NCBI GenBank assembly: GCA_036362985.1
Contig: JAYGXS010000004.1
Location: 44,353,182 to 44,417,181, forward strand
Length of the DNA: 64,000 nucleotides
Reading direction: 5' to 3'
Origin: Ligula intestinalis
Lineage: Eukaryota > Platyhelminthes > Cestoda > Diphyllobothriidea > Diphyllobothriidae
The translations under genes were made by a program, and so were the position numbers. The notes beneath the pieces are model-generated. The model ran no database searches and was not told the DNA's origin. It saw only the letters and a program-made list of their open reading frames with translations. Each line of letters starts with the position of its first letter. Position 1 is the first letter of the stretch. Shown piece after piece: positions 11,210 to 22,670 of this stretch.

Positions 11210-14200
11210 TTTATTGTATCTTTGGCGATTTTTGATACTTCACTGTAAAACTTTCCGTCCTATGTGGGTTTTATTATCATGCGGAGTTGTTGTGTGCTTT
11301 ATTGTTTGCTGGGACTTCCGAGTAATTTTTATTGCAGTGAAAACCAGTTTCGACGAAGCCGCAGTGGTTTACTTTGACATCAGCATGAAATGTGTGTATG
11401 GGTTTTGTCTGGGTCAAGAAGATTCACCCCTATCAAGTCACAACAAAGGCGTCTTCTGCTGTCGCCAAAAATACATTTTTAACCATAATAAGTTTCAATA
11501 CCGAAAATGGCTGTTGTTAGCAACACACAAGCAACGAAGAACCCACCTCCTCGTGTGACTTCGTGATTTGCTAAGTCAATTGATAGCGTTAGTGTTGTAA
11601 CGGTGACAGACTTTAGTGTCAACCTCTTATTATGCCCGTTGAAAACCCTAAAGATTTACACAACAAAAAGGGCGTAAACATAGGAGCCACCCACATGAGA
11701 TCTAATTTTTTACAAAATCAGGAGTTGTCGTTTCGAGTGGCAGTTGCACCAGGGCTGAAAGTCTTGCCGCGGGACGAAGCCTGAGCCTGAGGTTGACTCG
11801 TCGTGTTCAATCCGCGTTGCACCTCACTGGCTGATGTGTGGTAGTTGCTTATAAATGATTGTCAACCGTGTTCGCTCGTGGCATGTCGTAGCGCGTTCGA
11901 ATAAGGTTACCTGTGTGGCGCACCTAAGTGGCCCTTGAAGGACTATGGCTAGTTAGGTACGCGCGAGGGCTCGCGTGTGCGTGCGCACGCATGTTTGTGT
12001 GGTCCAGCAGTTTAAGGTCATCGCGTGGGGATAGCCACACAAGACCTTGCTGCAGTCCGCGTCGACAAAGGAGTCATCGTGGCAGTTTGCCGCAGGCAGG
12101 ACGCCCTGCAAGGTTATGCTGGCATCACTTAGGCTAAGCTTCTCACAGTTAGATTTTTGAGCTCCGCTTTACGCAAACATGACTTCAAACGCCACTACTC
12201 ATTAGGTTCTTTTCATCTGGCGATTCAGAGCAAGTTCTACCGAAACTAACCTTTTTCTATTGTCTTCGGAGGGTTATACATTGATCTGCAATGTAGCTGA
12301 CTATGTTCAATGGCACTAGATATACACAACTGGATTGGGTGCACCGTTTTTGAAAAGATTCCTCTTCTCTCTATCGATCGTTTGCATTTTGCGAGCCACC
12401 TTCACCACAAATTTCCCCCGTTTGGACCCGATAGGGCCAGAAATTGAAAATTTGGCGTTCTTTATGCCCTATATTACTTTAAGCCTGCGTACACAAAATC
12501 TAGGGCATATGTTCACACTTTTTCAAGACAACCTGCAAATTTTTAACTGCTGTTAGCTAATTGTGAACAAAAAATATAGAAGCGTGTAAAGAGTGGAAAC
12601 TACAAGAGCAACAAAAAGCTTCAGATTTACCGAACATAAGTTTACTGATAGCACTAATGTTTCAGAGTACCAACAGTTTAAATAAGCCCTGTTCAGGACG
12701 CAGTGTTGAATTCGACTGCAGACGCCCGTGAGCAGAAATTGCGTGAAAGGAAACACACATTTCACCTACGAAAATAATGAATCATAATTTAAGGACCATC
12801 AATCAACGGAAATATTGCTGCCATTGTCCAAAAACATTACCAAGGATTTTATTCTGGCCTGTATATGTTTAAGCACCGCACATGCAAAACTGCACTGACA
12901 TATTAAAGAGGATATTGTAGGCGACTGCTTGAACCATTCAAATATGCGAGCACTTAGACTAAAAATATATCAGCAGAGGATTTGTTGCGCCGACTGAACT
13001 TGGGACAATTTTTTTCCCTTTCTCTTCACCTGAATCCCTCAGTCGGAAAACCTTCTTTGAGGTCAATTTAACACAGTCGTGTATTCAGTTAAATTCAACC
13101 TTATGGATGAAATTAAGGTCAAGACTTCAGCAGTAAATCACCCACTTACTGAACGTCAAACAGCAGGAGTTTTAATGGAACCGGAAAAGTGGCAGGCGAA
13201 AGTCAGGACGGATGCCGGTTTCGTTAACGGCAATGAAAGCAGTCAGACGGCTACTGAAACCGAGAGATTGCCTTTTTTATATGCTACCTCGCTAACACTG
13301 GGCCTGTGCGCATTAGTTTATAAACCTTTTACTTTCGCACTTAGATTTTGAACCTGCCTCAGGCACATCGATGTGGATGCATCACTGATATTTTAGGCAT
13401 ATATTTTGTTCCTCGTTCTACACACACAAGAAGCGGTTGGCCGCGTGAAAGTTGAAACAAAGCAATGACAGCATAGTTTGATAGGCCTGGTTACCGCTCG
13501 GCAGTCCGCTGTTCGGAATTGACTGTTTCAGCCGGTTTTTGTGTAACGTTTCCCTGTTAGCACAGTTAGTTTTATAATTACTAATACTCCCAAATGGAAC
13601 TGCCTGCTGCTTACGGGCCTTCGAGGATTCAAGCGAGTCCGCGGCCTGGAACTCAACCTGGTGTCCTTTCATGTGATCTGAGGGAAATTCCCACATACCG
13701 CGTTATTTGAGCCACAGTTTACAAATTCTTCACATCAAAGCAGTCCAGTGACCCGGAGTAAGAACAGCCGTCTGAACAAAAATGGCCACTAATAATACTT
13801 TTGCCTGGCTTTTTTTACCTTTTTTACAAAATTACCATCTTCGAACTCGGATCTCACAGAGGTAATTTTGTCCAAGTGTAAGGAAAAATGCCTGCTGGAA
13901 TGCAAAGAATAATGGTTTTACGCAGTCTGACATTTTAGACGTTAAAAAGCACAGAGTAAACCAAAAGAAAAATTTTCTGACTACAATTCTGACATTTTTC
14001 TTTCATTCACACTTGAGAACATGTAAACAGTTGCGCTTACCTAATATTCTTTTGTCTCTCGGCGAATAGAAAATTTTGCAGTTGTGTTACATGGTGTTTG
14101 CAATGCTCATAGCTATTTCAACGTAACGTATTTTTGGTGTACCGTGTCTAACAAACCGAACTTGCTGGCTCAATTGACCAAAAAATTCGACGAGATCCTA

Positions 14201-15285
14201 GGCTCCTAAATAGAGGGTAGTATGTGCATTTTACCAACATTCTAGCCATACGACCCATATGATCCGCTGAGTCATCCTCGTTATTCACGTTTTTCTCTCT
14301 CAGCTACCCACTGAGAGTGTCAGTTAATTTTCTTTTCAAATCTTTGGACTATGTCAGTAGTTCGAAGAAACATTTGGAAGAATTCGTTCATTTTCGATAA
14401 ATTCTCCTCAAATCAGGACAATGGGAATTCGATCGAAACTAAACTAGTCAGTTCTTCGAGAAACTGATTAAAGTCCACTTGGTTGCGCTCACAGAAACAT
14501 CTCGTACAAGCTGTAATCTCTGTGCGGTCTAAGCCCGATTAGTTCCGTGCATCGCTTCTTCATCTCCTGCCATTGACTCTTCATAGCTCTCACTGCCTTT
14601 TATTATTCCCTCTCCCCCAAATTGCTAAACTGCATGTTTGAGAATCCTTTGCCTCAATATCCCGTCGTAGCGCGTACGTCAATTATCAATTAAATCGATA
14701 ATTAATATAGAACCATACTATTAGATAAATAGTGAAGAATGAACCAGATACAAATATCGAGGGTAGTTACCCGTAGTCAATAACAATCAAGCCTGACTCT
14801 AGACAAAGGAAGAACGTGTGCTCTTTAAAGTCCTGGGTGTGTGGGGGGGGCGAGGTTAGTGTTGACTGCATCCAACTAGGCCTGAGAGAGCTTGTGGGAG
14901 TGCAAGAGAGAGAGGCGACAATTACTTTTATATGACTGGCGCAATTCCAAGCGGTGTGCGCTTCGCATGCTGCATTGTCCGAGGGAGTGTCGCATATAAA
15001 GGCCCATGCTGCGTTGGCCGAGGGATGGTGTATTCAAGTAGCCTTGGGCAGACGTGTATGCGTGCGTGAAAGTCGGTCTAGGGTGTTCAGGTCAGTGAAT
15101 CGGAAAGCTTCGGAAATTCGCATGACCTTGACGCAGAGGGCATTAAAAAACAGGGGGAAAGATTTATGGGCTATCCACCATAAATGCTTTAACAATACAA
15201 GCGCTACGCCATTTCAAGGTAAACCAATGTCAATACAAAAAGAACGGGACGGGAGAATTGAAATCTGACAAACTTCCTAAATAAT
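11210..15285. other. non-coding stretch with two GC-richer patches
   Basis: Most of this stretch is AT-rich. GC-richer patches at about 11740-12130 and 14850-15120 differ from their surroundings and look like old repeat copies, but I could not classify them. The second patch contains a rough twofold repeat of about 40 bp (CATGCTGCATTGTCCGAGGG and CATGCTGCGTTGGCCGAGGG). No exon was recognised. Confidence 0.45.
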
Positions 15286-15289
15286 TAGT

Positions 15290-15600
15290 CAGCCTAGTTG
15301 TCATTCTGGTGGATTCTAGATTATTGCTTAGGAAATCCTGCTTGGGCAGTCAGCTTGCTCTTCCTTACTAGTGAATTCCATACGAGCGGTAAGGTTGGGC
15401 GGGTAAAATCGTTCCAAGTGTGATTAAATTCACGGTTCAGGCGTGGCGTTTACAGCTCAACTGGGAGCGCATTGGCTTCGCGTAAAGGCATTCTCTACTA
15501 TGCGTTTCAAATCCCGCCAAAGGTCGCGATTTTATTTGCCATCGTTGGGTCAGCTTGAATTAAGCAAATCTGTCAAACCTCTTCAATAAAAGAATGCAAA
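15290..15600 (+). repeat. tRNA-like interspersed repeat, copy 1
   Basis: It shares an ordered series of blocks with 15955-16290: a TCTGGTGGATTCTAGATT-type start, AATCCTGCTTGG, GGGCGGGTAAAATC, then CAAGTGTGATTAAA(T/C)TCA. Inside is a Pol III-like pair: an A-box-like ACAGCTCAACTGGGAGCG near 15452 and a B-box-like GTTTCAAATCCCGCC near 15507. This suggests a SINE-type family with an internal promoter. The clover-leaf is not intact, so it is not a tRNA gene. Confidence 0.65.
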
Positions 15601-15954
15601 ACTGTTCAACCGAAGATAACACTCCGCCTGTGAGTGAAGTTAATTTTAACTGATTTCTCTAATTACCGATCGGGGTAACTCATCCCCGTGTCCATATTAA
15701 TGAACTGGCTTGATGAGGGTTTATTGAAAGCAAAAATAAGCTAGCCTTTTTGTCTTTTGGATTATTCCAAACAGCTCAAAAACCTAAACTTAAGGGTAAG
15801 TCTGATGGTCGGCTCACGAATTCCACATTGATTTTGTAAGACAATTTGCTTTGGTAGAGAGCCTGCAGAATTTAATTCGATTGGTTCTGTACTTTCCAGT
15901 AATTAAGACTAACGAGTTTTCGCAAATGCTCAAAATACAAGGACCTCATTCGGC

Positions 15955-16290
15955 ACTCATTGGTTCTGATAGTCGTCTGGTGGGTTCTGGATTGATACCT
16001 TAGGCAATCCTGCTTGGTCACTTAACTTGCTGTACCAGATTTGGTGGACTGCCTACTTTGCATTAAGCTGGGCGGATAATCTGACCCAGGTGTGATTAAA
16101 CTCATGGCTCCTGGTGGAGTTTCTAAGCTCAAGGGGCCTAAGGCGTAGGCCATGCAAATTTTTTTTCCTGTTAATTGGGAATTCGAATCTCACTGAGGCC
16201 GCCAAGTTTTCCAGAACTGGAACGAAGTTAGTTTGAAAATCTACCCAAACCCCTTGTGTTGGTTGAGGTGCCGCAATAAATTTAAAATTA
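15955..16290 (+). repeat. tRNA-like interspersed repeat, copy 2
   Basis: Diverged second copy of the repeat at 15290-15600, in the same orientation and about 350 bp downstream. Block order is kept (GGTGGGTTCTGGATT, CAATCCTGCTTGG, GGGCGGATAATC, CAGGTGTGATTAAACTCA). A B-box-like GGGAATTCGAATCTCAC lies near 16177. The A-box region is more eroded than in copy 1. Confidence 0.65.
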
Positions 16291-16883
16291 GATGAATGCC
16301 AAGTGGTTGTCATAGTGATGTATATTTCCGTTGTGGTTTAGATTAATTTTAAGCCTAGGACTAAAATGGCTATGCGAAATATTTAGGCTTCATGAAATTC
16401 ATTCAGGACGGCCATTCTTACTTCTTTGTATTACATCTATTTTCGTGTCCAGTAATCAACTATTACTAAAACCCTCCCTTTGAGTAATAATTGTTTTTTT
16501 GTTGGCCTAAAGCCCGTTCAATTGAAATTCAAAATGACTGTATTTAAAGTAGCTTAAGATTATCTTCCCTACTATCGATATTCTGGTCCTACAATGAAGC
16601 ATTCTTCCTTTTTTTAGTATTTTCGTCATGATTTTGGACCCTTATGGGGGCGTAGCAGACCTGGAAGGGTTGGTAGATAACGGACCTTGGCTAGCGGCCA
16701 TTTTGTAGGGCAACAGGTAGTCTTATTTCCATTCCATATGCCAGGTGTCAGAGCTCATCTGTATTGTGAGGTTAAAGAATTTCGACTAGGCAAACTTCTG
16801 TCGGAAAAATAGCTTTGTGTTTGATTCCGTAAAAGTAGTAGTGTAAACTGGTGTTGAGCGACCCCTTTTCTTATCCATTGTAG

Positions 16884-17292
16884 CCTCCTTCTGGAGGCCG
16901 GGTCTCGTCCGGATGAAGTGGACAACACGGGTCAGACTCCGCTCCTGGTGGCTTGTCAGGCCGATCATGTACGGGTTATCCGTCTTCTCCTCAAACCGGC
17001 CCTTACTCTAGAGGATGAGCACGCTTCAGCATCGGCAGGTGCGGCCACGGGGTCAGCAACGTCCTGTCACCCCGCTGCTGGACAGTTGCTTGATGAACTA
17101 ACAGATGACAAGTCAACCCAGGAGAATCTAAGCTCCGACTTCAACGGAAACGACTTTCTGGCCCGTTCCAGCCTCGACACCATCAATCGCGCCGCTATGG
17201 ACGGCCGAAGTCCGCTGCGAGCGGCGGCTCTCAATAATAACATCACCCTGGTGCAAACGCTTCTCGCTCTCGGAGCTGATCCGGACCAGCAG
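16884..17292 (+). CDS. ANKRD50: ANKRD50-like gene, ankyrin exon (first exon seen)
   Basis: The exon follows a polypyrimidine tract and AG at 16882-16883 and ends at a GTGAGC donor at 17293. It enters with one leftover base and then reads LLLEAGSRPDEVDNTGQ, so an upstream exon must exist; none was found in the window. It encodes the end of one ankyrin repeat, a full repeat (TPLLVACQADHVRVIRLLL), a Ser/Ala/Asp-rich insertion of about 60 residues, and another repeat (DGRSPLRAAALNNNITLVQ) ending LGADPDQQ. This order matches the ANKRD50 region before its last ankyrin repeats. In mammals ANKRD50 works with SNX27-retromer in endosomal recycling; transferring that role to this organism is inference. 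The insertion between repeats is unusual. The exit phase is 0, matching the next exon. Confidence 0.9.
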
Positions 17293-18400
17293 GTGAGCTT
17301 TTTATGCACTACCGTTTTAACTTGAGCTTAACCGCATGTCATGAACTCCCGTGGACTTACTGGTTGCTAACCAATTTTGCCTTTATGTTGACACGCTAAT
17401 CAATGCTTTAGCTTAGATGCAGTATCGAAATGCAAACATGAAGGCTGCTGACATTTAAAGGGTGATATTTCCTTCCTGGAAATTCAAAACTGCTTTTTCC
17501 AGATTTGGGCAACTGTAGCTTATGTAGCCCCACTCATTAATCCCTACAACCTGCATTTTTTCCTCAGAAAACAGTGGTTATGGGCGGGAAATTAGGACAC
17601 GCAGTGGAATATACTTCAATAAATACTAAATGCATTTTTATTTTATTGTATTTAGAAGTGTTGTTGATTTATAACTGCAGATTTTCCTAGTGTGTATTTT
17701 CATTTAACTTATTGCGGAAAAACTCGATTAGCAAATTGCAGGTTTCTTGAATTTCCCGAAAAATTGAAATGGTGGTTAGGAGGTCGTCTTTTTCAACTTA
17801 CCCGTGGTCCAACTTACCGTTCTGGAGTTAAATTAGCAAAGTCCACGGCGCGAAGCACCGCGCACACCTTTAATTTACCGGCGGAACAACCTGCTCCCTG
17901 CTGCCGCGGGAAGCAATTTTAACTACATTTTTTCACTTTACACTTCTAAAAATTGCCTTCTCTGCCTATTCTATTTCCCACCCCACAAAACTCTGTAACC
18001 GCCGTTTTTGCACCACAAAATGCTGGGAGTAGGTTTATATGAGTAAGGGTACATAAGCTACTTTTGCCGAGATTTGTTTTTCAGGAGGAATGTCCTAGTT
18101 CAGGCTCTGAAACATTATTTGGGATTCAGACGGGGAAAATGCGATCGCTGGTGTTTTGCATCCTCGTTTGAACTGACCATTGTCTGCCATTTGGCCGATA
18201 ATGGATTCGATTGCGAATTCGAAACGACAGACCAGCGGCGATTGCATCTTTTCATTCTGAAAATGCTTTCTGGAACTGGTGGTTCGTCTTCTATCCGCAC
18301 TTTTTGGGCACGATGTGCTTCGGTCCACACGGCAGGGAAGAAACATTCGCCCACGACTTTGGCTCTGAAGTCACTGTTGGCCTTGTTTTAAACATGATTG
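17293..18400 (+). other. start of the 12.9-kb intron, no feature recognised
   Basis: AT-rich intron DNA from the donor at 17293. Small overlapping open frames on both strands near 18.1-18.4 kb look like chance. The full intron runs to the acceptor at 30191-30192. Confidence 0.6.
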
Positions 18401-18459
18401 AGGCGTAGTTACCTCATCTGCTTCTGTGCCTGTTACGAGGAAACAAACGAGGTAATGCA

Positions 18460-18740
18460 GTATGTATGTGAGTCCGTGCGCCCTGGGCCACTGTCCTGAG
18501 TCCTGTCGACTTCGTTCGCCAAGCTTTGCACGCTGCACGCTCTTGTCCTTTCTCACGCTCGCTGTCGACTCGCCGCGCGTACGCTCGAAGCCAATCGATA
18601 CTCCCGCTTCACTTGATTGGCTGCAAATGAAGGAGCATTCAACCCGCAGTCAAGGCAGCACCAGAAACAGAATTTCACCCACACGCCTGGCGTGCAGACG
18701 TAGCTGGCAACTGGCGCATGACGCAGCCTTTGTACAGTTC
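18460..18740 (+). repeat. repeat R2, left part (GC-rich, CCAAT-bearing)
   Basis: A GC-rich island with CGCTGTCGACTCGCCG and inverted CCAAT (TTGATTGGCTGC). It resembles 36190-36480 in block order (CGCTGTCGAC, AATCG, TGATTGGCTG). The block that follows in that copy is found here only after the pogo-like and PLE insertions, at 19387-19445. This suggests one repeat split by later insertions. Confidence 0.5.
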
Positions 18741-18746
18741 CCAATG

Positions 18747-19067
18747 CAGTTGTCGCCGGTTATTAAGCCCATGGTTAGTAGGCCTAGCCGCGTATTAAGC
18801 CCAAATGAGCTTGGGACAGAATTTTACGTGGCAAAATCCGCCGGCTAATAAGCCCAGTCACCGGCTGCAAAGCCCAGTTTGCCAACAGGATAGAGTGAGA
18901 TTCTCATCTCTCTGCGTGCGCTACACATAATACAGTACGTGTGTAATGCATAGTACCTACACTGCGTTTGCTAATCAAGAACTAGGACTCTCCGTGTAGT
19001 GCGCCCGCCGCTTATTAAGCCCAATTCGGTCTGGGCCCTAGGTAGGCTTGATAACCGGTGACTATTG
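18747..19067. mobile_element. second pogo-like non-autonomous element (321 bp)
   Basis: Left end CAGTTGTCGCCGGTTATTAAG and right end, inverted, CAATAGTCACCGGTTATCAAG. The right flank is TA (19068-19069); the left flank is TG, probably a decayed TA. Repeated 12-mers begin at 18760 (TTATTAAGCCCA), 18775, 18792, 18845 and 18865, again at 19012, and inverted at 19043-19054. The left-end offsets (+13, +28, +45, +98, +118) are exactly those of the element at 3763, and linker sequences such as CCGGCTAAT and GTCACC are shared. There is no coding sequence. It is a relative of that element with a different iterated motif. Confidence 0.8.
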
Positions 19068-19074
19068 TACAAGC

Positions 19075-19380
19075 GAACATGCGAATCCCAGGAAGTAATT
19101 GAAATGAAGACGATTCGATCGCTGGGACAATAATTTTATTCGCCTGACGTTTCGAGATCCGTCGCGGATTCGTCATTAGAGACATATTCAGAGAGCAATA
19201 GCAGACATGGTAGCATGTGCACAGGAGTTTGGAGTATTTATAGGATACAGTAATTACTGCAAACATGCAACGACAATTAACCGTAATTGCCTTCATGAGT
19301 GTTGGTGGGCTGTTGAATGGCATGCGGGCTCTGAACTCTTGACCTTTCATCACGTGTGGTGGACTCCAGCGTGCAGTCCA
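19075..19380 (-). mobile_element. PLE terminal repeat (pLTR) copy, minus orientation
   Basis: Read on the minus strand it gives the third-lineage PLE end seen several times here: a CTATAAATACT-like block, a hammerhead-like core, CGTCAGGCGAATAAAA, CCCAGCGATCGAAT, and a tail like TTACTTCCTGGGATTCGCAT. It lies directly against the pogo-like element on its left. No reading frame survives. Confidence 0.7.
19141..19184 (-). ncRNA. degenerate hammerhead ribozyme motif
   Basis: On the minus strand: helix I strand TGTCT, CTAATGA in place of the CUGANGA box, helix II around AATCCG-CGA-CGGAT, then GAAAC, GTC and the second helix I strand AGGCG. The G-to-A change in the first box hits an essential core position, so activity is unlikely. 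Confidence 0.6.
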
Positions 19381-19386
19381 TTTTCC

Positions 19387-19520
19387 CGCAGTAAAGCTGT
19401 TCAAGTTTATTCCGTCTTCCCTGACTTGTGCTTTGGGAAAGCTTCTGTTATCGACACCAACACATTTCGACATGTCGTTGTTTGACTGACTTCTGTGGAA
19501 AGCCTTTACGTTCCCTGGCA
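19387..19520 (+). repeat. repeat R2, right part
   Basis: CAGTAAAGCTGTTC, TTCCGTCTTCCCTGACTTGTG and TGGGAAAGCTTCTG match 36481-36545, and more loosely 58671-58735, in the same order. It is probably the continuation of the block at 18460-18740. Confidence 0.6.
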
Positions 19521-20589
19521 AACCTTTTAAATGCAGTCAAAAGTTTTTTGTCATCTAGAAAGGTATTCTCTCAGACGCCTGAATTCTACATAAAAGAAAA
19601 CTGGAACGGCGACGGGAACCTCACCGGACTCCTGGCGTGAAAAAGTGAAAAAATTTCACGTGACAGCAGGCTGCGCCACAGGCCAAGCCAGCTGCGTAAT
19701 ACGCGCCGGCAACCAGCCAGCCAATCAGCGTGCGCTGTTGCCTCGAGCACGCCGGCCTTCTGCTCACGCCGGCTGCCTAAATATTCGAAAAGTTCGGTGA
19801 GCTAATTACAGCGTGGGAAACGCCTAATCAACGTGTGGCACACCGTAGGCTAGAATTTTCCGGAACACTTGTCGCACGCCATTGGCGGGAATGTTTTAGA
19901 GCGGCCAGAAGCCCAATAGCTAAGCTAGAGTTGACGAACAAGATGATCCATTGTATATTAAGGCCCACTTGTCGGGCTCAACTTCAGAAAGGTGGTAGCC
20001 AATAAGCTTCCTCTCCGAGTGTTTGAGTTATACCCAGTGAGAGCCAGCATGTTTAGCACACCTGTGAGTGGCTATGCCGGCTGCCCTGATTGTAGGACAA
20101 AGCAGGGGGATTTCTGTTTTGCCTTTAACCACAGAAGGTACGGTTCACGCGGACGCTTGCATCATGACGCGTACTCAGTAACTGTGATTTTTTTGTCGAA
20201 ACAGATAGGGACACTTCATACTCCGCGTTTAAAATTGCAGCTGGCACAGAATTTTAATTAGATTTGCCTGGAGAGCATAAGCATCATCCTACACCTTGTT
20301 ATGAAGGCCGTGGTCTGAAGGAGGGATAACGGAATGCACGCTCTTCTTCTCCAAATGTCTGCAATCGCTTCTTCTTAACGTGGCTATTACGGCAGTTCTA
20401 ATTAGTTGGGATCGTAGTCGTCCCTTGTCTGTGTGAACGCCTGGTCTGTTTTGCGCGGAACAGGCGTGAACGGCACGCGTACATGTCATGTCGACAGACT
20501 CGGACGTATTCCCACCAAATGAGAAAGACTCTTCGAAAAGATGGTCTACGCCCCACACTAAAAAATATTGACAGCCTCACTATTTCAAA
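19521..20589. other. GC-richer DNA upstream of a PLE, unclassified
   Basis: A GC-rich part at about 19640-19800 contains CCAGCCAATCAGCG. It could be the 5' untranslated or promoter part of the PLE that follows, but the element's 5' boundary was not found. Confidence 0.4.
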
Positions 20590-22670
20590 AATGGAGGAAT
20601 GTCAATACTTGCTCTGATAAATTCGATATCAACTGGACCAGTCAAAGCACGTGATGGACTCGGTGAGCTCCATATGCTGGTTATTGTTCATGAAATACGT
20701 TTTAAACCTGCAAACTGAGACACGATTTGTGTTCCAAGCTGAGTTGATGAAGTCACTTAATAAACCACCTATAGACAAATCATTTCCTTCAAACCCATAT
20801 AACTACATCGTTCATATGTCAGGTATTACACTGACCAAATTGCAAGCCGAAGCCCTCTCATTATGGCTCAAATGTTGTGTGCCGAGAAGGAAGATAGACT
20901 CGACAGAGATTGAAACGCGATTTGAGGACCTACATTACCAGTCATTCGACCTGAAGTGAATGACTAAAAGCGAAATTTGTGGATATCGCTTACCAGTATA
21001 GAATAACGCCAGTTACTCAGCGCTTGCTATTAACTTAGCAACATCTTATGGCTTTAAACGACCGATGAAAGGCCACTGATGTCGTTCAGTCGAAACCAGA
21101 CAAAGGAAGCGGTGTTTTTATTCTTAACAAGGAAAGATGGAAGCCATAGTAAATAACCCCAGCAAATTCTCTTCTGAAACTCAACATCTTATTTGGAAAA
21201 AAAGTTAAATCGTTACTCGAAAGCCGGATAATAGACGAAAACACAGCTGCCTGTCTTAGGCCTGTAGGTTCACATATTCCTAGGCTATGTGGGCTACTGA
21301 AATTGCGCAAGCCAGGAGTACCACTAGGGCCAATTTTATCAATGAGAGAATCACCGCAGCATAAGCTTGCCCGATGGCTTGTCCAACCAATTGGATGCAA
21401 CCTTGCTGCTCACACGACCAAAGATATCTTTTCGTTCGTGGAAGAGCTCAAGAACGAAAATTTACTTAATAAACATATGATCTCACTTGCCGTGCACAGC
21501 CTGTTCACAAACGTGCCACTGGATGAAACCATTGACATAATTTGAGAGCATGCGCCCGAAACATGCCTGGAACCATGCCAACTACGGGAACTACTACAGA
21601 TATGCTCGAAGAACGTGCAGTTCCTGTTCAATGGAAAATTGTATCTTCAGATCGACGGCGTAGCTATGGGCAGTCCATTAGAACCAGTCCTAGCCCATAT
21701 TTTCATGTCAATCCTTGAACGAAAAATAGCCGAACGCATAGGACAAACTGCTTTTTATAGACGATACATGGATGACATTTTTGCCATAGCCAAAACCCCT
21801 AAAGAGGGAGATCTGCTACTTCAAGCTATGAACGAGGCGGATGCAAAGATTAAATTAGCGATTGGGTATGAGAAGGACGACACACTGGCTTTCTTAGACT
21901 TGCTTATACGCAGGCGCACAGGTGGTTCCATTTAAAGGTCCATCTATCGGTGAACTACGTGGAAAGGACAATGCATGCACTTTCTTAGTTTTGTTCCAAT
22001 TAAGCGGAAACGCAACTTGGTTTTGTGCCTTTTCAATAGAGCCGCTAGAATCTGTTCTTTAGATACGATCGATGACGAGATGAGTTTTCTCAAGAAATTG
22101 TTTCTTGGAAATGGCTACCCTGAGAAATTCATTGATAAGTATCGAAACCGCACACAAGGAATTACTCCTGAAATACCAGGGCCAAAAAGCCGGTGAGCAT
22201 GTTCCTCCCTTTTGAGGGTGATAATGTATCCAACCTGATAAAACAAAGGCTTCGGTGCGAAATTGAAAGAATTTACCCCGCCGCTAAATTGTTGTACGTA
22301 AGCACAACAAAGGGTATTCCTTTATGCCCATTCTGCCTATGCACGCCACATCAAACTGTGTACACGAGTGTAAATATAGTTGCGGAATCCAATGCATCGA
22401 GCGTACGCAAAGGTAGTTGGTAACGTGGCGTACGCGGTCAGCTGAACATATGCCGAAGTGGTAACACACGGCGGAACATAAAGTACCTAAGCCCCTTATA
22501 GACACTGACCATACTTTCGAACAAATGACTGCACTTAAGGTCGTACTTCGGGCGATGACCGGGCGTCTCCTACGATTTGCGTAGGCCGCTGCAATACGGC
22601 GAAAAAAACAAAACTCTGTGAGCACCTGCATCATGTGATCAACCTCGCATTGCCGTGGTAACGTGCGCCT
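20590..22670 (+). mobile_element. near full-length Penelope-like element, coding part (lineage 1)
   Basis: The order is that of a PLE: an N-terminal region, reverse transcriptase, linker and GIY-YIG endonuclease, all on the + strand. The coding frame is broken by stops and shifts. Terminal repeats were not located with confidence; a pyrimidine-rich stretch follows to about 22950. Confidence 0.82.
20651..22670 (+). pseudogene. PLE reverse transcriptase plus GIY-YIG endonuclease, inactivated
   Basis: At 20730-20957 an N-terminal segment reads QAEALSLWLKCCVPRRKID. Reverse transcriptase follows from about 21220: RPVGSHIPRLCGLLKLRKPG, then motif A as LAVHSLFTNVPLDETIDII, motif B as DGVAMGSPLEPVLAHIFM, and the catalytic box YRRYMDDIFAI with both aspartates. 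In motif A the usual Phe-Asp pair is Leu-Ala, so one catalytic aspartate is lost. There are stops at 21543 and 21933. A linker starting LPFEGDNVSNLIKQRLR lies at about 22202, and a decayed GIY-YIG domain at about 22388 (CGIQCIERTQR, stop, then SAEHMPKW). The C-terminal LLRFA block is near 22570 and a final NLALPW-like block near 22640. In a live element this enzyme makes cDNA and nicks the target; here it is dead. Confidence 0.85.

Noticed and set aside
1..16883. Upstream ankyrin exons of the gene
   Set aside because: No splice-bounded + strand segment with ankyrin wording was found, so the missing 5' exons are assumed to lie left of the window; a very short exon could still have been missed.
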